In this document: in pieces, positions 1 to 12,419 of the stretch
How positions within the stretch are numbered: the stretch's first letter is position 1
How the letters are laid out: every line of letters begins with the position of its first letter
From: Apostichopus japonicus
Taxonomy: Eukaryota; Echinodermata; Holothuroidea; Aspidochirotida; Stichopodidae
Reading direction: 5' to 3'
Assembly (NCBI RefSeq): GCF_037975245.1
Contig: NC_092567.1
Location: 5,216,214-5,280,213, forward strand
DNA length: 64,000 bases
The notes under the pieces: model-generated
The model's input: only the letters and a program-made list of their open reading frames with translations
What the model was told of the DNA's origin: nothing
The model's database searches: none
Translations under genes and position numbers: made by a program

Positions 1-681
1 GAAAGATATGATTTTTATGAAAATATATGAAATTTGGAACAGTTGTTGAAATTTCCAGATAAGCAGCGAATTAGAAAATGACATTTAGTGTGAACATTGG
101 CAAATTATAATATAGTGTCATAAGTAATGATTCAAGATATTACCATTATGTAAAATTATGGTAGGGAAATAGAGCACAATACAAGTAAAATAGGCTCTCC
201 TAATTTTCGAGTGTACGTGATATATTATATACAGATTAAAAACAAATTGACATTATTGTGTATTAGTTAACATTGTTATATTTTATTGATTGTGATTTTA
301 ACCAAATGACGTCCATGAGAAAGATGGTCGTACATACTGATGACGTAGTGATTGATGAATGACGACAATGGAAGTTGAATTGTTTCTTGACAATGTGAAG
401 TTATCAGAGCAAACGAATTCATAATTTGTAATACTTTAAATATTGTTTACACTTTTTTGGAGTTCTTCTTATATTTTCCTTTTCTGTCTTTTTTTGTGAT
501 ATTTCATGTAAAGTGTGTATAAATAAATTTGATAATTTTCAACACTATTTGAATAAGTTTCAATTTATGCGTGACAAATATGTACTTTACTGTAAACATG
601 TTATTTGCGGCTATAAAGTATTTTTTGCCCGTTACTGTAAGTTTTGTGTTGCATTCGAAAGACAGACATAATTTTCTCCGT
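1..681. other. intergenic, no gene seen
   Basis: AT-rich unique-looking sequence. I see no coding signal, splice-site pair or clear repeat. It ends at the target-site duplication of the transposon that starts at 682. Confidence 0.5.
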
Positions 682-1688
682 CAGTGGCGTCGTGCCCATT
701 GGGGCCTGGAGGGGGGGGGGGGGCACAGGCCCCCCAAATTTTGTCAAAGGTGTCATAAAATTTTGTCATAATTTAAAAAAAAGTTTTTTCGAACAGTGTC
801 AGCAACTGAATTTCTTGTAGGGCCTACGAGAAATGGGGCTTCTATTGACTGCTTGGTCAATGGTTGTTAATTGTTGATATTCAGTCAATCGAAACAGTTA
901 AATAATTACTGGTTGATAACTAATGAACCAAATGTGCCATCAACGCTGCCATCGTTGAACAATATTATATATACGTAGTCCCAGAGTAAGGGCAACCCGT
1001 TACCTTTGCCAAAGTCAGTCAATTTTCCATGAAAAAAAAATGGCAAATTTTTTAATTGTTTTCTAAGCCTGTAACAAAGTTCGGAACAGAGATTATGGGA
1101 CTCCATGTGAACTTCTTCTTAAGTAATGCAATCAGTTCGCTAAAAGGTCCACTAGGATACATTTTCCTCATGATCTGATAGGTAGTTTTGAAAAAAAATG
1201 AATAATAATAATCATTTCAAATACAGTCACAATTAACCTGGAAAAAAATCACTTCGTTATCGCACGTTTTATCTTAGGTTTCGCTACTTTCGCTTTTTCT
1301 GCCCATGTTTTCAAACGGCATCGTTTTTTCTTTACCCAGTCACCACTTCTCACGGGCATGGGTGGCGATCATGGATCAGCCAACACAAAAATGTCTTCAA
1401 TTTTGGGCGCTTCTGTGAGACGAGGAATTGGTAAACTGAGGAATAAATGGCGATCACTTCCTTCGAGAATATTTCCCAAAATAAATAAATTGCCGTAAAT
1501 TTTGATCAATTTTAGGGGTGTTGCTTACTGCCATAAAGCACGGGAAGTGCCGTTTCCTGTAATCTGAGTGGTCTGCCAGACGAAAAATTTTCTTGTACGC
1601 TGCGCGCCAACCCGTGGTAGCGCTCCGCTTAGATAGTCATCACCTGCTCACGGGCCCCCCAAAAATTTATTTTCGCACGACGCCCCTG
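682..1688. mobile_element. hAT-type non-autonomous DNA transposon, about 1.0 kb
   Basis: The left end starts CAGTGGCGTCGTGC and the right end reads, in reverse complement, CAGGGGCGTCGTGC. These are inverted termini with one difference. The flanking 8 bases are ttctccgt on the left and gtctctgt on the right, which match at 6 of 8 positions and fit the 8-bp target duplication of hAT elements. A G-run follows the left terminus and a C-run precedes the right one. No transposase frame is visible, so this is a passive copy. Its right subterminal part (about 1536-1660) resembles 43250-43386, including a shared GGCGCTCCGCTT-like block, so the family has at least one other piece in this window. Confidence 0.75.
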
Positions 1689-4600
1689 GTCTCTGTACTA
1701 GATTGTATAACCCAGTCACTTTTATTGATGACGTCAGCTGTTTAAACTGTCATTTCTCAAAACTAAATATATAAAATATTAAAATAAAACCTATAATGAC
1801 AGCAGTGATATTTTTGTGGTTTACAACATGTACAGTTTAGATAGAAAAATATATAATTGAAACAGCGACCACTATTAATAATATCCCAAACTTTAGGCGG
1901 AAAAAGACACAGGTAACATACATATTTATAGCGTTGGCAATTATACGCTAACAGTGGCATGACCTATATGGATAGGGGGAGGGTGCCTTTGACTTAACGG
2001 TAAAAAAAGTTCTCAAAGTTGTAACTATGGAAAGAAGGACGGCTCTTATGGAGCACTTCTGTTTGCGACGCCTATGCGCACCATTGCACCCCCTCCTTCA
2101 CCCCACTAGCTTTGTTATAGCAGAACAAAAAGAAATGGCAAAGAAACACAAAGAGCAGATTTCACAGATCAAGTTTGATCGGATTCGTTTCCATTCGATG
2201 AACGTTTATAATTACAAAATTAGTTCAGACATTTGTGTCCAGTGCTGACGTCATTAATTTAAACCCAGTTCGGAGAAGATGAACTTATTTTGATAGTTAA
2301 ACCTTTCTTGGGTCAAATTTTATAAAAGGAAGAGGAATGTTTATCAATATAATCGAAATAGTTGTTATATGATCAGATTGTATCATGTATCATACGAGCT
2401 ATGCTTTTAATGGTTATCAATATTCATATTGATCCTCTATTCACCGTCATGTTACTTTGAATCTGATAACTGAACGAGCTGAGTATATGACGGACAATAT
2501 AACTTGATGCTTAATGGAGCCTGGGTGATCTTACCTTATAAGAGTTTTGTTAGATAAGCCAGTGAAAATAAAGAGCTTTACGATATAATATGATAGCAAA
2601 TATTAAAGATCAATTATGCATTATTGTGCAAACTCGTACACTCTTTGTCTAATTTTATCGTTTCTGGAGTGATTTAAGTAGATTGCAGTATATTATATGT
2701 TAGGTTATGTAGGTACGTTGTTGTACTTTTGAAGGTGGAAATTCAACACAAACTGCGGCATTTAGGCAGAATCGTTACTAACTGATAACGTGTATTTAGC
2801 AATTTAATGTCTAAGGCTCCGTAAGTTAAGAATGTACATTGAAATATATATAATTTAAATGATGTTCTTTCAACAATCATATTTAATATCAAATATCCAA
2901 AGATAAACATCATACGTACGAACTTCATCCAGGAAATAAGAATTCGGAAGCGAAGACTATAAAGTATGCAGATAATATGACGTCAAACTGATAACATTGA
3001 TAGCTATACTATCCTCTTCCACCAGCAGTCACGTTCTCAACCCTAAAGTTCTGCATCTCTATTGAGTCGTGGTGATGAGCTTGCAATAGCCGTCATTTTA
3101 TTGAGTTACGAAAAAGAAATAGAACCGAAGGTACCAGCAAAGATAATTCGATCGAACTTTTCGTAGATTTACAACGCTGTGAAACTACAGCCGACATACT
3201 TTGCTTGATGCAGCATGAGCCTAATTTCTAATAATATTATGATTAAAAAGGAAAATTAAAATAAACGTTTCAGGAAGTAATCATTTTATCATCATAATGG
3301 AAATAACTTTAGACATTTTACCACTGTCAACTAAATTCAGTGCCGTGGATAAAAACCTATGTATGTTTATGTTGGAATACGGTAACTTAGTGACGCTTAG
3401 ATCTGTATGTTCTGTGATTGATAACACTGATGGAACACTACTGATGGGGATCTCTCTGATATTAATTTGCGGCTTAGTTTGATACTTCAACAACATCATA
3501 TAGTCGATGGTTCGATCATACTACACGAGAATGTCAAATTTTTAAGAAGCATTATGAGTAAAGAAGGGGAAATGTCATTAAATTGGCGCATGCGCTATAC
3601 TTGCTTTTTAATCCCTGTAAAGATATTTTAATATTTCATACATTTTATAATGATGGTACTAACAAATATAAACTTGGGCTTTTCCATTTCCACAATGACA
3701 GCAATTTATATTCAAATGGTGGCAAAATCAATTCTGGTAATTAAAAATTATTTTGAAGGTTGGTCAAGAATTTTTCGTAGAGAAAAAGCAGTAAATGGTT
3801 GGTATAGACTACATTGGTGCTTTAAACATTTCGAATAAACTGAACATCACGAATATAATTGTACTTGCCTGGACATTATGTTTTCACGGAGACAGTTTGT
3901 TATTACCATAGTAAAGAAATGATTTAGACCGAACTTTTGACGGAAGGTACTTAACGCCATTGACTTACGCAAAACAGTGAAAGGCGATTAATTGATGCAT
4001 TAGCGTGACATAGTTCGTTTGATAATTAGTTTAATTCGTATGTAATATCAAGTTAGGTTTTTCTATAACTTAGTTTCCAAGAAACGATTTTCTTACAATG
4101 GAAATGATGACTAATTTACTTTAATTACGCAAAGGAATCAGTCACAGGTCAATGTGTATTTGTTTTGGTTTCTGTGTAATCAGCACAAATGACAGACAAT
4201 GACTGCACTAATTCAGCCTCTATCAAGAAAGTGAATGACTATTGTCTTAGATAATTCACTTTATTATAATTGTTCACTTTGGGCTTGGGTCGTGATTGAT
4301 CATCGGAGGATGTTCAAAACATCATTTTTTACCGTAACAAAATTTAGATTGTTACTTGTTAAGCCGATATTTTAATTTAAATGTTTATCAAAAATAATTA
4401 TTATGAATGTCATTAAAAGTTGCTTCTTTTTAAAAAAAAAAATAATGGGCTAGTTAAAGTTATTTATTCTGAATAGTGTTTCTGGATGTTGATGTGACAA
4501 TAACCTATGTCTTGGAGAAGTTAACTGTTGTTAGTTTTTAAACTAATACCGTCTATTCCAGATTATCAATATTAGCAAAGATTTTCATTGGAATGTGTAC

Positions 4601-7600
4601 TCACATGGGATGACGAGAGGTCAACGGGACAATACTTTGAAATCCAATATCTGTTAATCTCCAAAAACTTTCAGGAAGTCAGGAAGGTAAAATTACGTTC
4701 GAACTTCACCACCTGATATGGATTATCGTTATGTTATATAGTTTAAAATGTATCCAGGTATAAAACTAAAGTGGTCCTCTCGAAAAATGAAATCCTCCTT
4801 CACAAGGAATCATTTTTGCAACCCTCGAAAATATGTATAGGTCTCTGAAAACTATTGATCCTGAATTCATGTTACATCACTTTGGATTACGAAATCATTG
4901 CGAAATATTCACATGGTAAATCCTGCGATATTGATCCAACGAGAAATTTTGTAAAAACATGTCCATGGATGTAGAGCACGATGAGAAGGTTGCAGTGTCT
5001 TTTAATTGATGCATTTGAAGTAATTATTATTTAACTAAATGGTTACACTATCACCAGCAGTCCCCGTACGTTCCATTGCTTATGTTGGATTTGATGCACA
5101 AGCAGCGAGTCTATTCAAGCTATCTTAATACAATGCTGTATGACTCACAGAACATCTGTCCTTGGAATGCTAAACAAAGCTAAAGCCACCTGCGGTTTTC
5201 TTCTCATTCAGAATGGGATTTACTCGTATTGTTATGCCTATCTTACCGGATAATTGCTCGCATGTCGAAATTATTCCTGAATCACGTGTATGGCAAAGAA
5301 AAATACCAACTAATAATTTATTCCAGTTTGAATCTGTTGGAAAATTTGGATCATTGCTCAATGCCGGTCTTGTTTTGAATCGGTACTCCAGGATTTACAA
5401 CTGAAAATGAAAGCTTATAGGCAATAAAATTGGATAATCGGTTAAAAATTTGACAGATTGTCTGGTTAATAATCGGAGTTTATCATTGTTAATCAAGGTT
5501 TTTCGACCGACTATGCAGGCTTATCGTTCAAAATGCTAGATTATGGAATAATTAACCGGAATAATCGTTTGTATCCATATATGCCTAATGTCCGTAACAA
5601 GCAATATTTCGATAGTCATCCTGTTTAAATTCTGTACATAAAAACAAGTTTGGCCTTTAACTCCCATCATAAACTTATTGTTCAAACGAATGTTTAGCTA
5701 TAACTAAATTTAGCCTGTAATTGTATTGTATTCACAACGTTTAACGAAATCATATTGGTTTTAATCTCTCAAAACTCCCCGCCCCAACCTCCGAGGAATG
5801 GAAATAGCTTTAACGGTAGTACAATACCCTGATTCCACATTTGTTTCTCTTGATGTTTAATATTTATATCATTATGTTCTTTGAATATTCATTATTGTGA
5901 ACATCAACAACAAATGAATGTCAGGGCGGCCTTTCTAATCTCAAATAAGCATGGATGATCTAAATTATCATACAACTTCACTCTGACTACCCTGACCGTA
6001 ATCCACATTCTTCATCCTACGGTAACAATTATTTGTTATAATCAAAAGTTAGTTGTGTTCTTCTCCCGTGCGATTCAAACTTTATTATTTTAGAGGGCGC
6101 TCGTACCATTTATTCACAGAGATATGGAAACTGTGCGGCGATCAATGCTGATATTGTTAAGGCCAGTGCAGAGAAATGGTTTCACTTTTAATGCAAAATT
6201 TGTTAAGTGTATTTTTTAGATTGAATGCTAGTCTGTAACGTTGGACTCTTTCGTTTTAGGCTAAGTAGATTATTATTTATATATTTAAAACAAATAGTTA
6301 GATTGATTTGATAAATCTGTTATTCGCTTCAGGACTACCGTAGCAAAGTTGTTCGTTAAAATTGTTATGCTTAATTCAAACAAACAGTAAATTAAAGTTT
6401 GGAGGTTTCCAATTCATCTTTAGTTCTTCAAAGGATTTAATCTAGAAAAACCAAAAGCTGGATGACGACAGGTAATAAGCTTATGTACTTTACTAATTGC
6501 TCTCATTAACCGACTTAAAACAAGATACCTTAATTTGATTAACTGCAATCTAATTTTAAATACTCTGAAGATTTTGGTAACAGTCTTGGTAAGTCGCAAT
6601 ACGGCTGCTTTATGGTTTACAAAGAGAGGAACACTTTCTTTTCATCGCTGATGTGTAAAGTAACGTTTTCTTAAGAGTAACTTCAGGTAAATTAGGATAT
6701 CATTACACGATTTAATAATACATAAGCAGATAGAATGCTTGTAAATGAAGTAGTAAAAACGTACACTACATTTTATCAGACAACACTAATGTACTTTATC
6801 CTGTATTATTAGTTCAAACAACATGTTTCTTATCAGCAGGTATACGGCCACAGCCACATGGTTAGATAGGTTGATAATATTATCATAGCAGTTAACCTTA
6901 CATGGCTTGGCTAGGGAGACGAACAAAATGTTACAAATAAGCACATAAGTTCAATTTAAAGCTTCGTTAAACGTTCAATTATTTTCACCCATAACCTAAC
7001 CGACCATGATCAGGTTTTAACATCTTTGAGGTCACAGAAGTCTTTCACACCCATACCGTTCCTGTCTCACCCTCAAAATGGATCAACTAACTTTTTGCGT
7101 TAGAATTTCTTCTCGTTAAACAATTTTCCCGCCAACTCCCAAAAGAGGGGTAAAATATACTGCACATACGTCAACATTGTTTTATTCTTGTTTATAGTAA
7201 GATATTGAAGTGAATGTAGCCCAGTAATACATGTAAATAATGGAACTTAACCACACCGATACATCCACCCACTCCATTCCCCCTTCCATCTACTTTAATC
7301 TTCTCGTGAATTATATGTGGTGCTGCATATCTTACACACGAACAGTTGATGATGACGTCATCTATGCTAATGATTCAAAATTCCCAACCCCCATCCACTT
7401 CCGAGCAATCAACTAAATTTCACTTGTGCTAAACTTGAACTTAAGTTCGTGTTATTCCTTAACGTGTTTCTTATAAGTAGGTGGTCTTTTTAAACACTGA
7501 CGTAAAATAATATCAGCCAGTTTTCCAGTCAAATTTTCTCGTTATACAACCAAATACTTCTTATCGTTGTGCAAATAGAGAGAGACTTCGTGTTGTCAAT

Positions 7601-10063
7601 CTTGAACTCTGATGTGTGTTCTGTTGTATTTGTTTGTTAATTTAATGACCATTATCAGTACGTTGACTAATTAAACACATACAAAATTAACTAGGAACAA
7701 TCATTACCCTGTCACTGAACTTTTCATCAATCTGATACTATCGCTTGCTTAAGATGAACTGCCACAATATGTCAGCTTGCGGTATACCATAAACTGCGCT
7801 GTTAACGAGAAGATTTATCTCTTTACTGCAGACCACAAAGTCACACCATGGAGGATGAAATAAGCCATTTACTCAGTCATAAAAATAAAATGATACAGAA
7901 TCATACATTAATTTGTGAGACACAAACTATTTTGTTTTTGAATTACAAATGAAAACAAGTCTTTGGAGCAGCTAAACCGTTCTAAACAGATTCTAGTTTG
8001 GTTTGAATGAAATCAAATTTATTTGAACTTACCTAACTTGGTCAGCATCATACCTCGTTTATGCATATTATCTACCGGTTTCAATAAATTTATGTTGAAG
8101 GTCATCTGAATTCAGGCGGGACCAACACTTTTTCCAGAACAAGTCGGTACATAGACTACGTGTTACACAGAGATAACACTGTTGAAAATGTTTCTCTGAT
8201 TAGTTTCTTAAATTGCTTCCATTGATATTACAACATCAATACAAATCAATAATTCATCATTAGATTCTATGATATGAACTTATGATATAGAAACAGATAA
8301 ATAAGATGAATATGTTTTAATTGTATCACAATGAGAGACCAGGATCGCCTCAAAGGGAACAAGTGTGTTTCGTTGCAAAAATTATATATTTGTACAAGCA
8401 TACAGAAATACGGAAGATACCAAGAACAATTACAAAATAAAGGGATAATTATTTCCTTGAAAATATCTAATATCAGAAACAGATACCACAACGCAGTGAT
8501 TTATTCCATATTTATATGTTAATCTGTGGTTTTATAGTTAAACATATTCAGTGTTGCGGGACGGGGCTTGGGTGAAATTGGTAAACTTAAGGCTTTATAA
8601 TATCCAATTGGGTTAAAGTAATTACGACAAAAAGTAAATTATAATAAGGAGATCATGACTTTTCATTAATCATCAATCAGCATTATTAATAAAGAAGTAA
8701 CAACATAACGATACAAGAAGAATGCAAAATATGTATGGAGAGCCGATCATTGCATTTAAGGTTCATGTTAAATATACAGAACATTATCTTCGTTGCTATC
8801 ATGTTAAAATATTACTATTATACGGCACTGTCACGTGTTCCTATTGTCTTGTCATCATTAGAGATTATAATAATCGAACAAAGAACTGTATTGAAAAACA
8901 AAACATGTAACTGTTATTAATTAATGTCTAAGACAATGTTTTAGTTTGATTTTAAGCAACACAATCAATGGTATAACGGTAGACAGCGAGTCTTTGTTAT
9001 TATGATAACATTTAACAATATTCTTCTAATATTCACTGTCTTACGCGTGAGTAATATCAAATATTAATTCATAACATAGAAATAGGAAGAACGAAAGAAA
9101 GCAACTAAATCTTGACAGAATGTAAAATTAATAAATGGTAGAACTAGAATGCAATATAACAATTAATGACTAAATATAATAATAGTTAGAGAAAGTACTA
9201 GATATAGTCTTAGAATTGTTCTAAATCGAAGGAAAATATCGGATTATAAAGATAATAAAGAAGATCTGAAATAAAATGAAACCAGTAGAATAATCTAAAA
9301 GTGCATTATAATAACACTTTAAGAATGGAATGAAAAGTTTATACTATACAGAGCCGATCTTTGTAAATAAGGATTACTTGATATATACATACTATTATCA
9401 GGTTTACTACGACATAATTATGTAAGACAAAATGTAAAATTTAAAACTTATTTAAATCTACGAATATTGTATCTTAGCAAATATTCAAAAATCAATATCT
9501 CCATTATCAAATGTGTTTTCTTCTCAAATGCATAAGTGAACTTAAGTCACTCGCTCATCGAATACTTACCTGTCATATAATATTAAACTGATTGATTGCT
9601 TACCTATCGCATAATACTATAATTGTGCTATTTCCTATACATTATCAATATTTAGCACGAATAGGCTTTTTGAAGTCAATTTTAATCATGCGTAACTGGT
9701 TTAACCGGTATTCGTAGCCACATGATTGACACCGAGTCTACCACAAGATATCACAATGAAAGGTCGCAGCCTGCTCAAAAATTCACAATAACGAATGGAA
9801 TACTATTCCACATCTCAGGTTAACATAAGAGTCACAACGAAAAATGATATTATTTTACATTAACCTCAGCATTAAGGCATTATAATGTTTTCTTGTGTAA
9901 CAATGTAAAGTGAAGGGTTCGTTGGTACCTGAATGTGACTTGTCAATCTGGGTATTACGAAAGCTATTATATACAAGATTCTACTCTTCGTTGCAATTCA
10001 TATAGATTACTTCCTCTGGTTCGGTTGTTCTTGTTTGAATTGGCGTTTTGTCTCCATTTCAAC
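1689..10063. other. intergenic and 3' flank, no confident gene
   Basis: More than 8 kb of AT-rich sequence without a convincing exon series. It contains isolated TGACGTCA palindromes near 1727, 2246, 2977 and 7348. One weak plus-strand terminal-exon candidate at 5212-5403 is listed separately. The part below 10064 should hold the 3' untranslated region of the minus-strand Death-domain gene. An ATTAAA-type signal on the minus strand lies at 9681-9686, about 380 bases past the stop codon, but I cannot tell whether it is used. Confidence 0.4.
5212..5403 (+). CDS. candidate terminal exon, unknown product (weak)
   Basis: A pyrimidine-rich tract ending in CAG lies directly before this segment and would serve as a 3' splice site. 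One base later an ATG opens 63 codons ending in TGA, and AATAAA follows about 25 bases after the stop (near 5425). The product has no domain I recognise. An open frame of similar length exists on the opposite strand, and open frames this short are expected by chance in sequence of this composition. I found no upstream partner exon. It is listed only because splice site, frame and poly(A) signal fall in the right order. Confidence 0.2.
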
Positions 10064-10312
10064 TCATGTAGGCTTATATTTTTTAAGCAAATATTCTTGT
10101 AAATCAACTCTTCTTGCATTTCCCAAAGCATCTGCGAGAACGACATAAGTTGCAGCGCTTGCTCTTTTCCTTTTCCACACAAGTAGCATTTGGTATATCT
10201 TCTCCTCGAGAGTTGTATAACTTTTTTGTTCGAGGTTTTCGAGTTGTTCTTCAGTCAACTGAAGCTTCCTTCCAACATCCATCCAGCATTTGCCAACTTT
10301 TTCTGATAAGTC
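10064..10312 (-). CDS. last exon: Death domain of ZU5-UPA-Death protein
   Basis: The exon encodes 82 residues plus TGA. It begins directly after a 3' splice site (cttcgttttcacag) with GAC in phase 0. The translation is a Death domain: DLSEKVGKCWMDVGRKL for the first helices, then LTEEQLENLEQ, then a QMLLVWKRKR block and a final helix ending EYLLKKYKPT. This matches the Death-fold pattern of a conserved tryptophan in helix 1-2 and a ...MLxxW... helix 5. In UNC5 and PIDD relatives this domain mediates homotypic contacts in apoptotic or NF-kB signalling; that role is family knowledge, not read from the sequence. It is the C-terminus of the gene. The preceding exon at 11336-11458 ends in phase 0 and joins without a stop. 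Confidence 0.88.
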   Translation of the reverse strand, partial: DLSEKVGKCWMDVGRKLQLTEEQLENLEQKSYTTLEEKIYQMLLVWKRKRASAATYVVLADALGNARRVDLQEYLLKKYKPT

Positions 10313-10795
10313 CTGTGAAAACGAAGTATAAGAGAAACGTACTCTCATATCAATACTTGTATGTCTCTACTCAAATCATGCACTTTCCTATCTACCTTAT
10401 CTGCTAACATAATGCAAACGTTTAGCACTGCGCAGCAACGCATTGACCGTATAAACCTTTAAATCTGTTTTGAACGGAAATAAGCCAATGGACTGCTGCT
10501 CTCATTCTGGCAGAGACTTTTGACATGACGTATGCTCTCACGGTACTCGTGAAAGCGGCTAGGCATGTAGGTTCAGCAATATGATGTCTGGATGAAAGAC
10601 CCTCCCCTGTCATGAAAAGAGAGATGTTGGGAGTCCGGTAACTTTCGGGGTACATCGATCAGAAGATTAAGACGGAGACCAAAACTCCTGGGCCATCTCT
10701 GGTGGATGAGAAGTTGAAAAGTACTCTCGTCGGTAACGACTACATGTAGAGAATACGCTGTGTATCAGGCACAGTGCAGGACAGCAGGGAGGAAG

Positions 10796-11164
10796 CTAGC
10801 TATTCATTTCAAGTGAATGAAACATTGTGTGTTCATCGCCTGTGGATGACACGTCCAGTGGCATATGGCCAAAGGCTACGTCGGGAGGAGGTCCATACAC
10901 GTTGATGTCATTGTAACTGTGACAGTGTGAACCCAATTTTATTCCTCTCGACTTGAAACTCGATACAAAACGCAGATGTGTTAGTTCAAAATGAGAAATC
11001 CTGAACAAAGAGGCAGTAGACGGAGACCCGGAAGTGTGTTCGTAGGTAGCAGCGCAAATCACTTTACGAATATTGCAGGTAAGGCTGATGGTAGAAAATT
11101 CATGATTTGAGCAAAACAGTTGAGAACGGAATGAAATCAATATAAGTAAGAAATTACTAACCAT
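10796..11164 (-). CDS. intronic open frame of 122 codons, unknown (weak)
   Basis: An ATG-started frame lies wholly in the intron between the linker exon and the Death-domain exon, on the same strand. The first 19 residues (MVSNFLLILISFRSQLFCS) are hydrophobic enough to resemble a signal peptide. The rest has scattered cysteines and no family I recognise. A single-exon frame of this length can arise by chance in 64 kb of AT-rich DNA. It could be an unspliced extension or a chance frame. Confidence 0.15.
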   Translation of the reverse strand: MVSNFLLILISFRSQLFCSNHEFSTISLTCNIRKVICAATYEHTSGSPSTASLFRISHFELTHLRFVSSFKSRGIKLGSHCHSYNDINVYGPPPDVAFGHMPLDVSSTGDEHTMFHSLEMNS

Positions 11165-11335
11165 AATGATACTGAAGACATATACGCGATACGCGATAAA
11201 GGTTTGCTTTGGTTTACAGTTTCGTGTTATCTTTCTCGACCTAATTGGATAATACTAAATAAATTACAATCTATTAAGCTTAATTTCACCGTTGAAGTTA
11301 CTCTTCGCAGAATATAGCAACGGTTAAACAGTTAC

Positions 11336-11458
11336 CTGAAGAGACTTTTCACTAACATCACTGTCTTCGGTTTGTGCAGTTGTTGATGATTGTGTATCTC
11401 CTGCAGTAGCAATCCCCATCGAGGGTGTGGTTGCTTCAGTTCTTGACAAACTGGATTC
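11336..11458 (-). CDS. exon: Ser/Thr-rich linker between UPA and Death domains
   Basis: This 123-nt (41-codon) exon is bounded by a 3' splice site ending attaattacaag and a 5' splice site CTTCAG/gtaact. It is phase 0 at both ends. The peptide is rich in Ser, Thr and acidic residues (for example TAGDTQSSTTAQTEDSD) and has no hydrophobic core, as expected for a flexible spacer. It joins in frame to DLSEKVGK of the Death-domain exon downstream and to the UPA exon at 14274-14477 upstream. Because its length is a multiple of three with phase 0-0, it could be skipped without breaking the frame. Low-complexity content limits certainty, but both splice sites and the phases fit. Confidence 0.75.
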
Positions 11459-11719
11459 CTTGTAATTAATTGCATATCAATACTATTTTAATTTCGAGAC
11501 ATCCTATCGTTTCATGATGTAATGGACATTCTTATGTGTATATACTTCAAGAACAAAACCATATATTATTATTTTTTTGTTTGTAAAAAGCAGAAGATTG
11601 ATTTATCAGTACATTATGTAGTATGTAATATGTTATTTAAGTCATCTATATGCAACGTTTCATGCACAAAGGCAACACTGTTAAACTATAGCACATAGTA
11701 TAAGTGAAACATAATAATC

Positions 11720-12209
11720 ATATAATAATAATAATAATAAGCAAATATTTATAGAGCGCTTTATGCAAAGGCCTCAAAGCGCTTAAACAAGTACATAAAT
11801 ATGCAAGTCAAATCACTGTAAATTTTTGGAATAAATGAGTTTTTAAGAGACGCTTAAAACAGTCAACCGATGGTGCATTGCGAATTGAAGATGGTAGATT
11901 GTTCCAGAGATGAGGTGCAGCAGAGATGAAGGCTCTTTCTCCATAAAACTTTGTGTTTGGGGTATGGCTGCTGGCAAGAAGACACTTTGTAGACGAGCGA
12001 AGTTGGCGTTGAGGATGATACTGAGGAATTAAATTTGTTATGTAACCAGGGGCAAGGGAGTGTTGTGATTTGTACGTTAAGGGGAGGAGCTTATAAATTG
12101 ACCGTTGTTTTACTGGAAGCCAATGGAGTGAATGAAGCACTGGAGATATGTGATCATGACGTGATGAACATGATATTAACCGGGCAGCAGAATTCTGAAC
12201 AGTTTGAAG
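11720..12209 (-). mobile_element. truncated non-LTR retrotransposon (CR1/L2/Jockey-like) 3' end
   Basis: On the minus strand a frame from 12209 to the TAA at 11808 encodes the C-terminal tail of a LINE reverse transcriptase. It reads LQTVQNSAARLI, then HISPVLHSLHWLPVKQR, then LWNNLPSSIRNAPS...FKRLLKTHLF. These signatures are characteristic of that region in CR1/L2/Jockey-type elements. Downstream comes a 3' tail with AAGCGCTTTGAG and AAAGCGCTCTATAAAT motifs and a (TTA)n end at about 11722-11742. The catalytic part is absent, so the copy is 5'-truncated and dead. It lies in the intron between the UPA and linker exons. Confidence 0.85.
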
Positions 12210-12355
12210 TTTTTTTTCAGTGTAGAGTCAGGAAGGCCAAATAAAAGGGAGTTACAGTTGTCAAGCCTGGGCATTATCAAGGAACATACAAGTTAAGTAG
12301 TTATATCGTTGGTTAAAAACTTCCGTATCCGGCTGATCTTCCGTACGGCGTTGTA

Positions 12356-12405
12356 TGATGATTTACAAACAGCATTGACCTGATGATTTACAAACAGCAT
12401 TGACC
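12356..12405. repeat. 25-bp exact tandem duplication
   Basis: The 25-base unit beginning TGATGATTTACAAACAGC occurs twice head to tail with no difference. It sits just upstream (minus sense) of the LINE tail and probably arose by replication slippage or end-joining. Confidence 0.85.
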
Positions 12406-12419
12406 TATCGTAGTAACGC

